Source: Pseudorhizobium banfieldiae
Lineage (GTDB): Bacteria; Pseudomonadota; Alphaproteobacteria; Rhizobiales; Rhizobiaceae
DNA length: 64,000 nucleotides
Reading direction: 5' to 3'
Assembly (NCBI RefSeq): GCF_000967425.1
Contig: NZ_FO082820.1
Span: forward strand, 1,922,001-1,986,000
Shown: piece by piece, positions 43,979-52,976 of the stretch
Layout: every line of letters starts with the position of its first letter
How positions within the stretch are numbered: position 1 is the first letter of the stretch
Notes under the pieces: generated by a model
Database searches by the model: none
What the model saw: the letters and a program-made list of their open reading frames with translations, nothing else
Told to the model about the DNA's origin: nothing
Program-made: the position numbers and the translations under genes

Positions 43979-44017
43979 CGAGACAGAAAGGACGGGCCCG
44001 CGTCGCGGGCTCTCCCA

Positions 44018-44635
44018 TTAGCGCGAGTAGAACTCGACGACGAGGTTCGGTTCCATGATGACCGGATACGGCACGTCCGAAAGGCTCGGAACGCGAACAA
44101 AGGTGGCGACCATCTTGCTGTGATCGGCATCGATGTAATCCGGAACGTCACGCTCGGCGAGCTGAACCGCTTCCAGAACCGAAACAAGCTGCTTCGACTT
44201 CTGGCGAACCTCGACGACGTCGCCCGGCTTGCAACGGTAGGAACCGATGTTGACGCGAACGCCGTTGACGGTCACGTGGCCGTGGTTGACGAACTGGCGG
44301 GCGGCCCAGATGGTCGGAACGAACTTTGCGCGGTAGACGATCGCGTCGAGACGCGACTCGAGCAGGCCGATCAGGTTCTCGCCGGTGTCGCCCTTGCGGC
44401 GGTTGGCTTCGTCGTAGATCGCACGGAACTGCTTTTCACGGACGTCGCCATAGTAGCCCTTCAGCTTCTGCTTAGCGCGCAGCTGCACGCCAAAGTCGGA
44501 AAGCTTGCCCTTGCGACGCTGACCGTGCTGGCCCGGGCCGTATTCGCGGCGGTTGACCGGGGACTTCGGACGACCCCAGATGTTTTCGCCCATGCGGCGA
44601 TCGATTTTGTACTTGGATGATGCGCGCTTGCTCAT
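44018..44635 (-). CDS. rpsD: 30S ribosomal protein S4
   Basis: 205-residue primary 16S rRNA-binding protein of the small subunit. The N-terminal region ([20 protein letters not shown]) and the S4 RNA-binding domain (about 94-155, [31 protein letters not shown]) are intact; the C-terminus ends VVEFYSR. As in other alphaproteobacteria it is a single gene away from the rpsM-rpsK-rpoA cluster. A promoter and a long leader with a hairpin lie upstream. Confidence 0.98.
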   Translation of the reverse strand: MSKRASSKYKIDRRMGENIWGRPKSPVNRREYGPGQHGQRRKGKLSDFGVQLRAKQKLKGYYGDVREKQFRAIYDEANRRKGDTGENLIGLLESRLDAIVYRAKFVPTIWAARQFVNHGHVTVNGVRVNIGSYRCKPGDVVEVRQKSKQLVSVLEAVQLAERDVPDYIDADHSKMVATFVRVPSLSDVPYPVIMEPNLVVEFYSR

Positions 44636-44778
44636 CGTATTTCCTTCTCAACACGTTGCACCAGCTTGTTACCAAGCCGGTTCAAGGAAACACGCCCTCC
44701 TCTGGACTTCGATTTAGAAGTCCTGACAGGTTTCTCACGAAAGCGTCCGGAGAAAACCACGGGACATGTCAAATGAAA

Positions 44779-44800
44779 CACCGGGCGTTGCCACCCGGTG
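44779..44800 (-). promoter_or_regulatory. Hairpin in the rpsD leader
   Basis: 7-bp stem CACCGGG / CCCGGTG with an 8-base loop, starting about 10 nt after the predicted -10 element on the minus strand and followed by TTTCATTTG. It could be an attenuator or a structure linked to S4 autoregulation. Confidence 0.45.
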
Positions 44801-44808
44801 CTGGCGGG

Positions 44809-44837
44809 TCTTTATGAGGAAGTTGCGCGATTGTCAA
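44809..44837 (-). promoter_or_regulatory. Probable rpsD promoter
   Basis: On the minus strand TTGACA (44832-44837), 17-bp spacer, TAAAGA (44809-44814). The -35 is a perfect consensus. The resulting leader before the rpsD ATG is about 170 nt. Confidence 0.65.
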
Positions 44838-45036
44838 CAGCGAGAGCCGAATGGGAGGTTCCGCATCGGTCGGAAGCCGCGGCGCCCTCCTCTGACGGTA
44901 TCTGCAAAAAATCCTCCCGACGCCTCTTGAACGGCGCAGGGCGGCTTCCCATCTCGCCCGCCAGCACCGGGCCCCTCTGACGTGTATCGCCGGATCGACC
45001 GTGATGTCGGTGCTCTACCCATCAACTTGATCCGGC
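44838..45036. other. Region upstream of the TerC gene
   Basis: About 200 bp, part of the 400-bp gap between rpsD and the TerC gene. I looked for a manganese (yybP-ykoY) riboswitch, which often precedes TerC genes, and found no GGGGAGTA-type element. No gene is seen here. Confidence 0.35.
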
Positions 45037-46038
45037 ATGGACAATGTCATGGATTTCCTCTGGGTAGACTTCCAGGGAGCCGCCGTCTGGATGTGGCTCG
45101 CCTTCGTCACCGCCGTGATTGCTCTGCTTGCACTTGATCTCGGCGTTCTCCACAAGAAGAGCAAGGAGATCGGCATCAGGGAGAGCCTCCTGATGTCCGG
45201 CTTCTACATGACGCTCGGCATTCTCTTCGCCGGCTTCGTCTGGAGCCAGTTCGGTCAACAGGCCAGCCTGGAATACCTCACCGGCTTCGTCATCGAGAAA
45301 AGCCTGGCGATGGACAATATCTTCGTCATCGCGATGATCTTCGGCTATTTCTCGATCCCCCGGCAATATCAGCACCGCGTCCTGCTCTACGGCATCCTTG
45401 GCGTGATCGTCCTGCGCGGCATCATGATCGCGGCCGGTGCGGCTGTCGTCGAGAACTACGGCTGGGTTCTCTACCTCTTCGCCGCCTTCCTGATCATCAC
45501 CGGCATCAAGATGCTGTTCTCCAGCAGCGAGCCCTATGATGTGGAGAGCAATCCGGTCTTGAAGGTGCTGCGCAAGCGCCTGCCGGTCACCGACCGCATG
45601 CACGGCGAAAAGTTTCTCGTCCGCGAGCCGGATCCGAAGACAGGCAAGCTGAAGACCTATCTTACGCCGCTGATGCTGGCGCTGATCCTCATCGAATTCG
45701 CGGATCTCGTCTTCGCGGTCGATTCGATCCCGGCAATCTTTGCCATCACCACGGACCCCTTCATCGTCTACACGTCGAACATCTTCGCGATCCTCGGTCT
45801 ACGCGCCCTCTATTTTGCGCTCGCAGCCCTGATCCACCGCTTCGCGTATCTCAAGTACGCGCTGTCGGTTGTCCTGATCTTCATCGGCTCCAAGATCTTC
45901 GTCGCAGACATGCTGGGCCTCGCGAAGATCCCGCCGGTGGTATCGCTCGGGGTGACGCTGGCCATCCTCGCCGCGGGCATCATCGGCTCGTTGTGGGCAA
46001 CGCGCGACAAGGCCTCCCGGATGACTGCTGCCGAGTAG
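45037..46038 (+). CDS. TerC-family integral membrane protein
   Basis: 333-residue inner-membrane protein with about nine hydrophobic segments. The TerC hallmarks are a charged motif in the core (FVIEKSLAMDNIFVIAMIF) and a second one (LILIEFADLVFAVDSIPAIFAIT). The acidic residues in these helices are thought to handle metal ions, and relatives export manganese or assist metal loading of exported enzymes. The start could also be the ATG at 45049. A hairpin follows the stop. Confidence 0.92.
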   Translation: MDNVMDFLWVDFQGAAVWMWLAFVTAVIALLALDLGVLHKKSKEIGIRESLLMSGFYMTLGILFAGFVWSQFGQQASLEYLTGFVIEKSLAMDNIFVIAMIFGYFSIPRQYQHRVLLYGILGVIVLRGIMIAAGAAVVENYGWVLYLFAAFLIITGIKMLFSSSEPYDVESNPVLKVLRKRLPVTDRMHGEKFLVREPDPKTGKLKTYLTPLMLALILIEFADLVFAVDSIPAIFAITTDPFIVYTSNIFAILGLRALYFALAALIHRFAYLKYALSVVLIFIGSKIFVADMLGLAKIPPVVSLGVTLAILAAGIIGSLWATRDKASRMTAAE

Positions 46039-46047
46039 TCCCGAACG

Positions 46048-46087
46048 GCCAAGCCCGCGTCAGGACGTCCGGCGCGGGTCTGGCTTT
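46048..46087 (+). terminator. Probable terminator of the TerC gene
   Basis: Stem GCCA..CCCGCG / CGCGGG..TGGC with a small internal loop, followed by TTTCTCTCTC, 10 bp after the stop codon. Confidence 0.5.
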
Positions 46088-46137
46088 CTCTCTCGAACTT
46101 ACCTCACGTACAGCTTAAGAGCGTGATCGATACGGTG

Positions 46138-47661
46138 TCATTCCGCCGCGTCCTGCCGCGCCACCGGCTCAGCATCAGGCGCGTCGGGCGCACCGGGGCA
46201 GGTCTGAACGTCGAGATCGGGAAAGGCGACGATCCGTTTACCACCAAAATCCGTATGGACCACGATCAGGCCCTGCTCCTCGAAATAGCCGAGCAGGCGG
46301 CGCGCGCGACGGGCGGAATGAGTACCGTAGGCCTTGGCGATGCGCATGTCGGACGGACAGGGTTCCGCGAGCAGCGCCGCCTTGGCGAGCATTAGGAAGA
46401 CGCCCTGCAGATCGTCCGAAACCCGGACCGACAGCTCGAGCGCCGTCTGCCAACCCTCTGTCTCCGCCGTCTCCTTGTCCACCCCTGCCCGCGAGACCGC
46501 GACCCGTCGGCGAAATTCGCTCATCCCCATGGGCGGGCCAGGCAGCCTGCGCATTCGCGCTCGTACCAGGAAATCCTGGTAAAGCGCTGCATCTGTGCGA
46601 TAGGCCGCCTGCGGGTCGTCGATGATTTCCGAGAGAACCGCATTGAGGCGCTCCTCCCGCTCCTCGGGCGAAAGCTCCGGCTGCGTCGGACGGCCTGGCT
46701 CCTGCGGCACGGGTCCTGCAGCCGGTGCGGATCGAGACAGTTCCGCGAGGATGTCCGTGGTCGGACGCGGCGCTGGCGGTGCACGCCGCACCATCGGCCG
46801 GGTGAACTCCTCCGGATCGGGCGTGAAGATCAGGTCCTCGACGTCCTGGGGCGCATCCGGCAGCGGCATCAGCTTGGGGCTGGAGGAGCGCGCGGACGTC
46901 TCCACCGGGCCTATCACGATCGGCAGCGGGCGGCGCGACAGCGCGGGACCAAGCGCGACGAAATTGCCGCGCTTCAGGTCGCGGAACATCTCCGCCTGCC
47001 GGCGGTCCATGCCGAGTAGATCGGCGGCTCGCGCCATGTCGATATCGAGGAAGGTACGGCCCATCAGGAAGTTGGAGGCTTCCGCCGCGACATTCTTCGC
47101 CAGCTTGGCAAGGCGCTGCGTGGCAATCACGCCGGCCAATCCCCGCTTTCGACCGCGGCACATCAAGTTGGTCATCGCTCCGAGCGACATCTTGCGGACC
47201 TCTTCCGAGACATCGCCGCCGACCGAAGGCGCAAACATTTGCGCCTCGTCGACCACGACCAGCACCGGGTACCAGTACTCGCGATCGGCGTCGAACAGGC
47301 CGTTCAGGAAGGTTCCGGCGGCCCGCATCTGCTCCTCGATATCGAGGCCCTCGAGGGTGAGGACGCACGAAACGCGATGCTGGCGGATACGCGTAGCAAT
47401 GCCGATCAGTTCAGCCTCGGTCCGATCACCATCGACGACGATATGTCCGTACTTGTCGGCCAGCGTGACGAAGTCGCCCTCCGGATCGATGATGACCTGC
47501 TGCACCCATTGCGCCGACTGCTCCAGCAGCCGCCGCAGAAGATGGGACTTGCCCGAACCGGAATTGCCCTGCACCAGAAGGCGCGTCGCCAGAAGCTCCT
47601 CGATATCGAGCTTGGCCGGAGCGCCCCCGGACACGGTCCCCATATCGATACCGACCTGCAA
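46138..47661 (-). CDS. HerA/DUF87-type ATPase with C-terminal DNA-binding-like region
   Basis: 507-residue P-loop ATPase. Walker A GNSGSGKS is at residues 32-39, Walker B LVVVDEAQMF near 133-142, and an Arg-rich CRGRKRGLAGVIATQRLAKLAK segment follows, all of the HerA/FtsK-like DUF87 type. After a proline-rich linker (about 295-335) a region with a winged-helix look (ARRARRLLGYFEEQGLIVVHTDF) ends the protein. HerA partners with NurA nuclease in archaea and some defence systems, but no nuclease gene is adjacent here, and this appears to be a stand-alone alphaproteobacterial form. The start is TTG at 47661 with GAGGG upstream; ATG at 47643 is an alternative. Confidence 0.78.
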   Translation of the reverse strand: MQVGIDMGTVSGGAPAKLDIEELLATRLLVQGNSGSGKSHLLRRLLEQSAQWVQQVIIDPEGDFVTLADKYGHIVVDGDRTEAELIGIATRIRQHRVSCVLTLEGLDIEEQMRAAGTFLNGLFDADREYWYPVLVVVDEAQMFAPSVGGDVSEEVRKMSLGAMTNLMCRGRKRGLAGVIATQRLAKLAKNVAAEASNFLMGRTFLDIDMARAADLLGMDRRQAEMFRDLKRGNFVALGPALSRRPLPIVIGPVETSARSSSPKLMPLPDAPQDVEDLIFTPDPEEFTRPMVRRAPPAPRPTTDILAELSRSAPAAGPVPQEPGRPTQPELSPEEREERLNAVLSEIIDDPQAAYRTDAALYQDFLVRARMRRLPGPPMGMSEFRRRVAVSRAGVDKETAETEGWQTALELSVRVSDDLQGVFLMLAKAALLAEPCPSDMRIAKAYGTHSARRARRLLGYFEEQGLIVVHTDFGGKRIVAFPDLDVQTCPGAPDAPDAEPVARQDAAE

Positions 47662-47782
47662 TGCACTGCCCTCGTATGCTCAGTCTCTTGGCGGTGACTC
47701 ATTCCCCGCAAGCACGAGGGGTCTATCACGGATGCAGACGCGATGCGCGAGCGGAAGAGATTTGTTCACAGCCGAATCGGGA

Positions 47783-48421
47783 TCACGCGACCATCGCACG
47801 CTTCCATCCGAGCGTCAGGAGCCCGGCGCCGATCATCAGCGACCCGCCGGTACGATTGACGATCCGCTGGACCTGAGGCTTGCGGATCCGGTTGCGCGCC
47901 AGCGATGCAAGGAGCGCGTAGAGCGTCGCATTGAGGGTGGCAAGCACCAGGAAGGTCGTCTCGAAGATCGCCATCTGGACGAAGAGCGGCCGCGTCAGGT
48001 CGAGGAACTGCGGCAGGAAGGCGACAAAGAACATGATGCTCTTCGGATTCAGCGCCGTCACCACATAGGTGTGCAGGAAAATCCTGAACGGCCGCTCGGA
48101 CGGCACACTACCCTCTTCCATGGCCACCCCGCTCGAGGCCGGCGCTCGCCACAGCTTGATCCCCAGATAGATGAGGTAGGCCGCGCCGATCCACTTCAGC
48201 ACCGTAAAGAGCGTTGCCGATGTTGCCAGCAAAGCACCTAGCCCGAGCATCGAGGCCGTCATGGCGGTGAAGTCCCCCAGCGCCACGCCGGCCACTGTGG
48301 CCGAGGCGATCTTGCGCCCGTGCCCGAGAGCATACGAGATCACAAGCAGGATCGTCGGTCCCGGAATGGCCAACAGGACGGCGGAGGCGGCAACGAAGGC
48401 GAGCCAGGTTTCAATCGGCAT
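47783..48421 (-). CDS. LysE/RhtB-family amino acid exporter
   Basis: 212-residue inner-membrane protein with six hydrophobic segments. Family motifs are AIPGPTILLVISYALGHG near the N-terminus and LNPKSIMFFVAFLPQF in the middle. Substrates of the family are amino acids such as lysine, threonine or homoserine lactones; specificity is unknown. A second LysE-type gene lies 1.75 kb away on the same strand, on the other side of murI and the tRNA methyltransferase. Confidence 0.9.
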   Translation of the reverse strand: MPIETWLAFVAASAVLLAIPGPTILLVISYALGHGRKIASATVAGVALGDFTAMTASMLGLGALLATSATLFTVLKWIGAAYLIYLGIKLWRAPASSGVAMEEGSVPSERPFRIFLHTYVVTALNPKSIMFFVAFLPQFLDLTRPLFVQMAIFETTFLVLATLNATLYALLASLARNRIRKPQVQRIVNRTGGSLMIGAGLLTLGWKRAMVA

Positions 48422-48497
48422 GGGCGATTCCTCTCGATGACGTGCAGCAGCAAGCCACCGTTCCTGTCGCTTTGCAAGGTGCGGCGACGCCGCCGGC

Positions 48498-49298
48498 TCA
48501 GGCCCGCAGGCCGAAGCCCTGCATCAGCCGCCGGATGGGGGAATCCGGGTTGCCGGAAGTGAAGACGGCGATATCAGGTTCCGTCGGGATCGGCTCGTCT
48601 GGCCGTCGCTCCTTCGGCAGTAGAGACAGCGCCCGCCGCGCGATTGCCTCGGCAGGATCGATCCAGTCGACCGGCCAGGGCGCGGTCTTGCGCATCCGGT
48701 TGACCAGGAAGGGATAGTGCGTGCAGGCAAGGACGACGATGTCGGTCCGGCGCCCGTCCTGCTCGATGAAACACAGGGCGATCTCGTCTCGGACGGCTGA
48801 CTCGTCGACGAAGCCTTCGCGCATATAGGTTTCGGCCAGTCCGGCAAGACGCTCGCTGCCTACGAGGCGCACATGCACCTTCGACGCCCAGTCGCCTATG
48901 AGGTCTCGGGTGTACTGTCGCTTAACGGTCCCCGGCGTGGCCAGCACAGAGATGAGGCCGGATCGGGTCCGCTCGGCAGCCGGCTTGATTGCCGGTACGG
49001 TTCCCACGAAGGGGGTCTGTGGGAAGGCAGACCTCAGATCGCCAAGCACGAGGGTCGAGGCCGTATTGCAAGCAATGACCGCGATCTCCGGATCGTACCG
49101 CTCGATGAGACCGCCGAACAGGGTGACGATCCGCTCGCGCAACTGCTCCTCATCCCAGCCGCCATAGGGAAAGCCGGCATCGTCCGCGACGTAGACGAAG
49201 CGGCGCTCCGGCATCAGCACCCGCGCCTCGCGAAGCACCGTAAGACCGCCGATGCCCGAATCGAACATCAGCACCGGCTTCAGATCAGGCGTCGCCAT
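48498..49298 (-). CDS. murI: Glutamate racemase
   Basis: 266-residue cofactor-independent racemase that makes D-glutamate for peptidoglycan. The two catalytic cysteines lie in VIACNTAST (about residue 76) and [10 protein letters not shown] (about 193), with [11 protein letters not shown] at the N-terminus. Its start overlaps the end of the upstream tRNA methyltransferase gene by 14 bp, which indicates co-translation. Confidence 0.95.
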   Translation of the reverse strand: MATPDLKPVLMFDSGIGGLTVLREARVLMPERRFVYVADDAGFPYGGWDEEQLRERIVTLFGGLIERYDPEIAVIACNTASTLVLGDLRSAFPQTPFVGTVPAIKPAAERTRSGLISVLATPGTVKRQYTRDLIGDWASKVHVRLVGSERLAGLAETYMREGFVDESAVRDEIALCFIEQDGRRTDIVVLACTHYPFLVNRMRKTAPWPVDWIDPAEAIARRALSLLPKERRPDEPIPTEPDIAVFTSGNPDSPIRRLMQGFGLRA

Positions 49299-50100
49299 TC
49301 TCCGGCGCCTCCCCGGCGCTACCGGTCTTCTTCGGCCATCGCCGCGGGAACCGGTCCAGCGACGAGATCACCCCGCGAAAAACGCTGATCTCCTGCTCGC
49401 TGAAGCCGCGGCGTGAAATGACGGCGCGGAGATTGTCGACCATCTTCGGCTTCTTCGCCGGCGGATGAAAATACCCGCGCGCATCGAGCGCCTCTTCCAG
49501 ATGCTCGAAGAGGCCGAAGACCTGCTCCTTGGTCGACGGCCGCTGCTCGACAGGCTGGAAGGGTGTGGCCGCCACGTCGTCCAGACCCGTCTTCATCCAC
49601 TCATAGGACATCAGCAGCACCGCCTGGGCGATGTTCAGCGACGCAAATGCCGGATTGACGGGAAAGGTGACGATCTCGTCCGCCAGCGCCACCTCTTCAT
49701 TGGTGAGGCCCCAACGCTCGCGGCCGAAGAGGATACCGGTCTTCTCCCCTGCCCTGAACTTCTCGCGCAGCGTGGTTGCCGCGACAACCGGCGATCGGAC
49801 CGGTTTGAAGCCGTAGCGCTCCCGCGCGGTCGTGGCGTAGACGAAGTTCAAATCCTCGATCGCCTCCTCCAGGTTCTGGAAAACGCGGGTCTGGTCGATC
49901 ACATGGTCGGCCTTGGAAGCCGCCGAGCGCGCCTTCTCGCTCGGCCAGCCATCACGTGGGTTGACCAGCCGCAGTTCGGCGAGACCGAAATTGGCCATAG
50001 CCCGCGCCACCATCCCGATATTTTCGCCCAGTTGAGGCTCGACCAGGATAATGGCCGGACCTTCGGCTATGAGTTCGCGCTCGCTGTTTGTGCCTGACAT
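49285..50100 (-). CDS. trmJ: SPOUT-family tRNA/rRNA 2'-O-methyltransferase, TrmJ-like
   Basis: 271-residue methyltransferase. The SPOUT knot motifs are [19 protein letters not shown] (residues 17-35), the SAM loop [15 protein letters not shown] and the [16 protein letters not shown] segment with catalytic Ser/Asn. The C-terminal helical extension (about 200-265) is typical of TrmJ, which methylates position 32 of several tRNAs, though the exact target is inferred. It overlaps murI by 14 bp. Confidence 0.9.
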   Translation of the reverse strand: MSGTNSERELIAEGPAIILVEPQLGENIGMVARAMANFGLAELRLVNPRDGWPSEKARSAASKADHVIDQTRVFQNLEEAIEDLNFVYATTARERYGFKPVRSPVVAATTLREKFRAGEKTGILFGRERWGLTNEEVALADEIVTFPVNPAFASLNIAQAVLLMSYEWMKTGLDDVAATPFQPVEQRPSTKEQVFGLFEHLEEALDARGYFHPPAKKPKMVDNLRAVISRRGFSEQEISVFRGVISSLDRFPRRWPKKTGSAGEAPENGDA

Positions 50101-50168
50101 TCTTCAACCCGATCCTTCGGGCGCCGCAATAGCGGTCGCGAGGCGGAACGGCAAGGCCCGTAACGCGC

Positions 50169-50783
50169 TCAGCGCTCAGCCAGCGCCAGTTTGGCGCCCA
50201 TGGCCACGAAGGCCGCAGCGAACGTGCGACGCATCCAGGTGACCACGGCCGGCCGCGAGATCACGTGCCGGCGCATCGCCGCAGCGAAAACACCGTAGCC
50301 GATGAAGACAATGAATGTGAGCGCCATGAACACGCCGCTCAGCACCAGCATCTTCGGCAGCGCGCCGGCCTGCGTCGGGCTGACGAACTGCGGCAGGAAG
50401 GCAAAGAAGAAGATCGAAAGCTTCGGGTTGAGGATGTTGAGAAGGATGCCGTCGACGATCGTCTGGCGAAGCGAGCGCGGCGCGCGCTCCTCGTCGACGC
50501 TCAGCGTCCCGCGATCCATGATCGTCCGCCAGGCCATGTAGAGCAGGTAAGCGACGCCGAGATACTTGATGATCTCGAAGGCGAGTGCGCTGGCATGTAG
50601 GACTGCCGCGAGACCGGTCACGGCTGCGGCAATATGCGGGACGATCCCCAGTGTGCAGGCCAGTGCCGCGACGATACTGGCTTTGGCGCCGCGCGAGAGG
50701 CCTGCCGCCAGCGTGTAAAGGACGCCGGTGCCAGGCGAGGCAACGATCACGAGTGACGTCAGGAGGAATTCGATGCTCATCAT
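50169..50783 (-). CDS. LysE/RhtB-family exporter (second copy)
   Basis: 204-residue inner-membrane protein with about six hydrophobic segments. The motifs IVASPGTGVLYTLAAGLSRG and LNILNPKLSIFFFAFLPQF match the LysE family. It is not closely similar to the copy at 47783-48421 in the loop regions, so it is more likely a separate paralogue than a recent duplicate. Two ATG codons in tandem form the start. Confidence 0.9.
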   Translation of the reverse strand: MMSIEFLLTSLVIVASPGTGVLYTLAAGLSRGAKASIVAALACTLGIVPHIAAAVTGLAAVLHASALAFEIIKYLGVAYLLYMAWRTIMDRGTLSVDEERAPRSLRQTIVDGILLNILNPKLSIFFFAFLPQFVSPTQAGALPKMLVLSGVFMALTFIVFIGYGVFAAAMRRHVISRPAVVTWMRRTFAAAFVAMGAKLALAER

Positions 50784-50819
50784 GCGCGTTCCCCTTCATG
50801 GACGAAGACCGACCGGTAT

Positions 50820-51668
50820 CTACGGTCGCGGTTGGGTCTGGTCGCAACTCGGCTTGTCGAGGAGGTCCAGTCTCGAAAGGCTTCCGCTGAGGACGAAGTC
50901 GCCATAATCCATGGTGAGGTCGCGCGTAATGCCGTTCTCGTAAAGCTTGAAGGACATGGAATAGACCGGCGTCGTGTCGCCCGACCCGCCGTCGTTGAAA
51001 TACGCGATCGAGACGGGCCAGTAGGCCGCGTCGGCGAACTCGCCTGCCTTCGCGGCGTCCCCTGCATCATCCTTCTCCGGCTTCTGCTGGGGTCCGATCA
51101 CCGTATTGGTGATCATGCTCTGGTCACCGTTCTCCGATCCGTCGAAGATGCGGGCTTCGAAGAAGCGATTTCCGTTGCGGGCATTCCGGATGACTTCCAG
51201 CATGTGTTCGGTCGGGAAAGCGCTCGCTGTCAGCTCAACCTCCCGCGGATCAGGGAGATCGATCGCCACCTTCACTTTCGAATCCGCCTCCATTGCGGCC
51301 CCGCTCACTTCCTTGTCCAGTTGCTCGTCGGTGAAGGATTTCGTCTCGAAGCGGAACTCACCCTTCTCCGTGTTTTCGAAAGTCGTCGTCTGCTGGTCGG
51401 TCAGACGGGTGTCCTCGCCGGTGCTGATGCGCGTCACGAAACGGAAGTTGGTGGTGAAGCCGGTACATGCGGATCCGGTGAACTCGTAGACCATACGTCC
51501 GTTCAGTCCCTCGATACCGGAGCGGTCCGATGCGTCCTTCAGCTTCAGATCATAGACCGCGCGATGCGGGAGCAGTCCCGCAGCCCCTTCGACACCGGCC
51601 AGTGCCGGCACGGACGCTCCCGCGGCCAGACCGAAGGCGAGGATCGCTACGCGTCCATGGTCGATCAT
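50820..51668 (-). CDS. EipB-like cell envelope integrity protein (DUF1849)
   Basis: 282-residue periplasmic protein with a signal peptide (cleavage after PALA, about residue 24). The mature protein (HRAVYDLKLKDAS and GMVYEF-like segments) matches DUF1849/EipB, described in Brucella as a spiral beta-barrel protein needed for envelope integrity. The two cysteines that form the conserved disulfide in that family are visible (SACTGF and PSCDQ). An excellent AGGAG site sits before the ATG. It is divergent from the RidA gene. Confidence 0.88.
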   Translation of the reverse strand: MIDHGRVAILAFGLAAGASVPALAGVEGAAGLLPHRAVYDLKLKDASDRSGIEGLNGRMVYEFTGSACTGFTTNFRFVTRISTGEDTRLTDQQTTTFENTEKGEFRFETKSFTDEQLDKEVSGAAMEADSKVKVAIDLPDPREVELTASAFPTEHMLEVIRNARNGNRFFEARIFDGSENGDQSMITNTVIGPQQKPEKDDAGDAAKAGEFADAAYWPVSIAYFNDGGSGDTTPVYSMSFKLYENGITRDLTMDYGDFVLSGSLSRLDLLDKPSCDQTQPRP

Positions 51669-51782
51669 TCATTATCTCCTGTTGGACTCACCGAGGGTGT
51701 TATATGAACGCCATCCAGCAAGGCTATGCCTCTTTGAATGCCGGATTTTCAAGCCGTTTACAACAAACACTGGGAGTCGATC

Positions 51783-52253
51783 ATGTCTGAAGCCATCGAG
51801 AACCGCCTGAAGGAGAAGGGCATCGTCCTGCCGGCAGCGGCTGCGCCCGCTGCAAACTACGTCCCCTATACGATCAGCGGCAACACGCTCTATCTCTCCG
51901 GACAGTTGCCGATCGAAAACGGCAAAGTTGCGGTCACGGGCCTCGTGGGGCGTGACGTCGATGTCGCGGGTGCCCAGCGCGCCGCCGAACTCTGCGCCAT
52001 CAACATCCTTGCCCAGGCTAAGGCAGCGCTCGGTGGAGATCTCGGGCGCATTCGCCGCATCCTCAAGCTCAACGGTTTCGTCGCCTCGATGCCCGATTTC
52101 ACCGAGCAGCACCTCGTCATCAACGGCGCGTCGAACCTGATCGCCGACATCCTGGGCAACGCCGGCAAGCACGCCCGGGCTGCAGTCGGCATGGCAGCAC
52201 TGCCGCTCAATGCCTCGGTGGAGATCGACGCCATCATCGAGATCGAAGCATGA
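51783..52253 (+). CDS. RidA/YjgF family protein
   Basis: 156-residue protein of the RidA fold, which hydrolyses reactive enamine/imine intermediates or acts as a chaperone. This is the longer variant with N-terminal IENRLKEKGIVLP and a central RILKLNGFVAS. The strict RidA arginine motif is not obvious, so it belongs to a divergent YjgF subgroup. The start at ATG 51783 has GGGAG in front. Its stop overlaps the start of the phosphodiesterase gene (ATGA). Confidence 0.85.
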   Translation: MSEAIENRLKEKGIVLPAAAAPAANYVPYTISGNTLYLSGQLPIENGKVAVTGLVGRDVDVAGAQRAAELCAINILAQAKAALGGDLGRIRRILKLNGFVASMPDFTEQHLVINGASNLIADILGNAGKHARAAVGMAALPLNASVEIDAIIEIEA

Positions 52254-52975
52254 GTCACGCCGCATGGATAAAGGACGTGCCGGTCGCCCATCGCGGCTAT
52301 CACGACATGAACAAGACCGTCTGGGAGAACACACTCTCGGCCTTTTCCCGCGCCGTCGAGGCGGGATTTGCCATCGAGTGCGATCTGCAGCTTGCCGCAG
52401 ACAGCGTGCCGGTCGTCTTTCACGATCACGATCTTGAACGCCTTTGCGGCATCAAGGGCGATGTGCGCGAGCGCACCTCAGCAGAACTCGGCATGCTTGC
52501 CGTCGGCGGCACCTCGGACAAGATCCCCACCCTCAGGCAGATGCTGAAGCTGGTCGCAGGCCGCGTTCCGCTCGTCATCGAGATCAAGGGGCGTTCCGGC
52601 GAGGATGACGGCTTCGCCGAGGCCGTGCTGGAGGCGCTGGAGGGCTATGACGGCAAGGTGGCGCTAATGAGCTTCGACCACCATATCCTGAAGGACCTCA
52701 AGAAAGCGGGTTCACCCCATCCTGTCGGACTGACCGCCGAGGGCGTGAAGCCGGAAGACCTGTTCGCCCACGACGACGCGATGCATCTCGGACTGGATTT
52801 CATCTCCTATTTTCACGGTCACCTCCCCAACAGCTTTGTCACCGCACAGAGACAGTCAGGCATCCCGGTGATCACGTGGACCGTCAGGGATGAAAATGCC
52901 CGGGCGCATACCTATACTCATGCGGACCAGATGACGTTCGAGGGCTTCGACCCAAGGGAGACCCCTTCCGCATAG
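52250..52975 (+). CDS. Glycerophosphodiester phosphodiesterase
   Basis: 241-residue cytoplasmic TIM-barrel enzyme of the GDPD family that releases glycerol-3-phosphate from deacylated phospholipids. Catalytic elements are VAHRGYHD, the ENTLSAF and ECDLQLAAD acidic residues and FHDHDLERLCG with the second His. No signal peptide. The start overlaps the RidA stop by 4 bp and the GNAT gene begins 1 bp after its stop, so the four genes from ridA to the HIT gene form an operon. Confidence 0.92.
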   Translation: MSHAAWIKDVPVAHRGYHDMNKTVWENTLSAFSRAVEAGFAIECDLQLAADSVPVVFHDHDLERLCGIKGDVRERTSAELGMLAVGGTSDKIPTLRQMLKLVAGRVPLVIEIKGRSGEDDGFAEAVLEALEGYDGKVALMSFDHHILKDLKKAGSPHPVGLTAEGVKPEDLFAHDDAMHLGLDFISYFHGHLPNSFVTAQRQSGIPVITWTVRDENARAHTYTHADQMTFEGFDPRETPSA

Positions 52976-52976
52976 G

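Noticed and set aside
44838..45036. Manganese riboswitch (yybP-ykoY) before the TerC gene
   Set aside because: No GGGGAGTA-type core or paired stems were found, although the gene family often has one.
47783..50783. Recent tandem duplication of LysE genes around murI and trmJ
   Set aside because: The two proteins share only family motifs and differ elsewhere, so an old paralogue pair is more likely.
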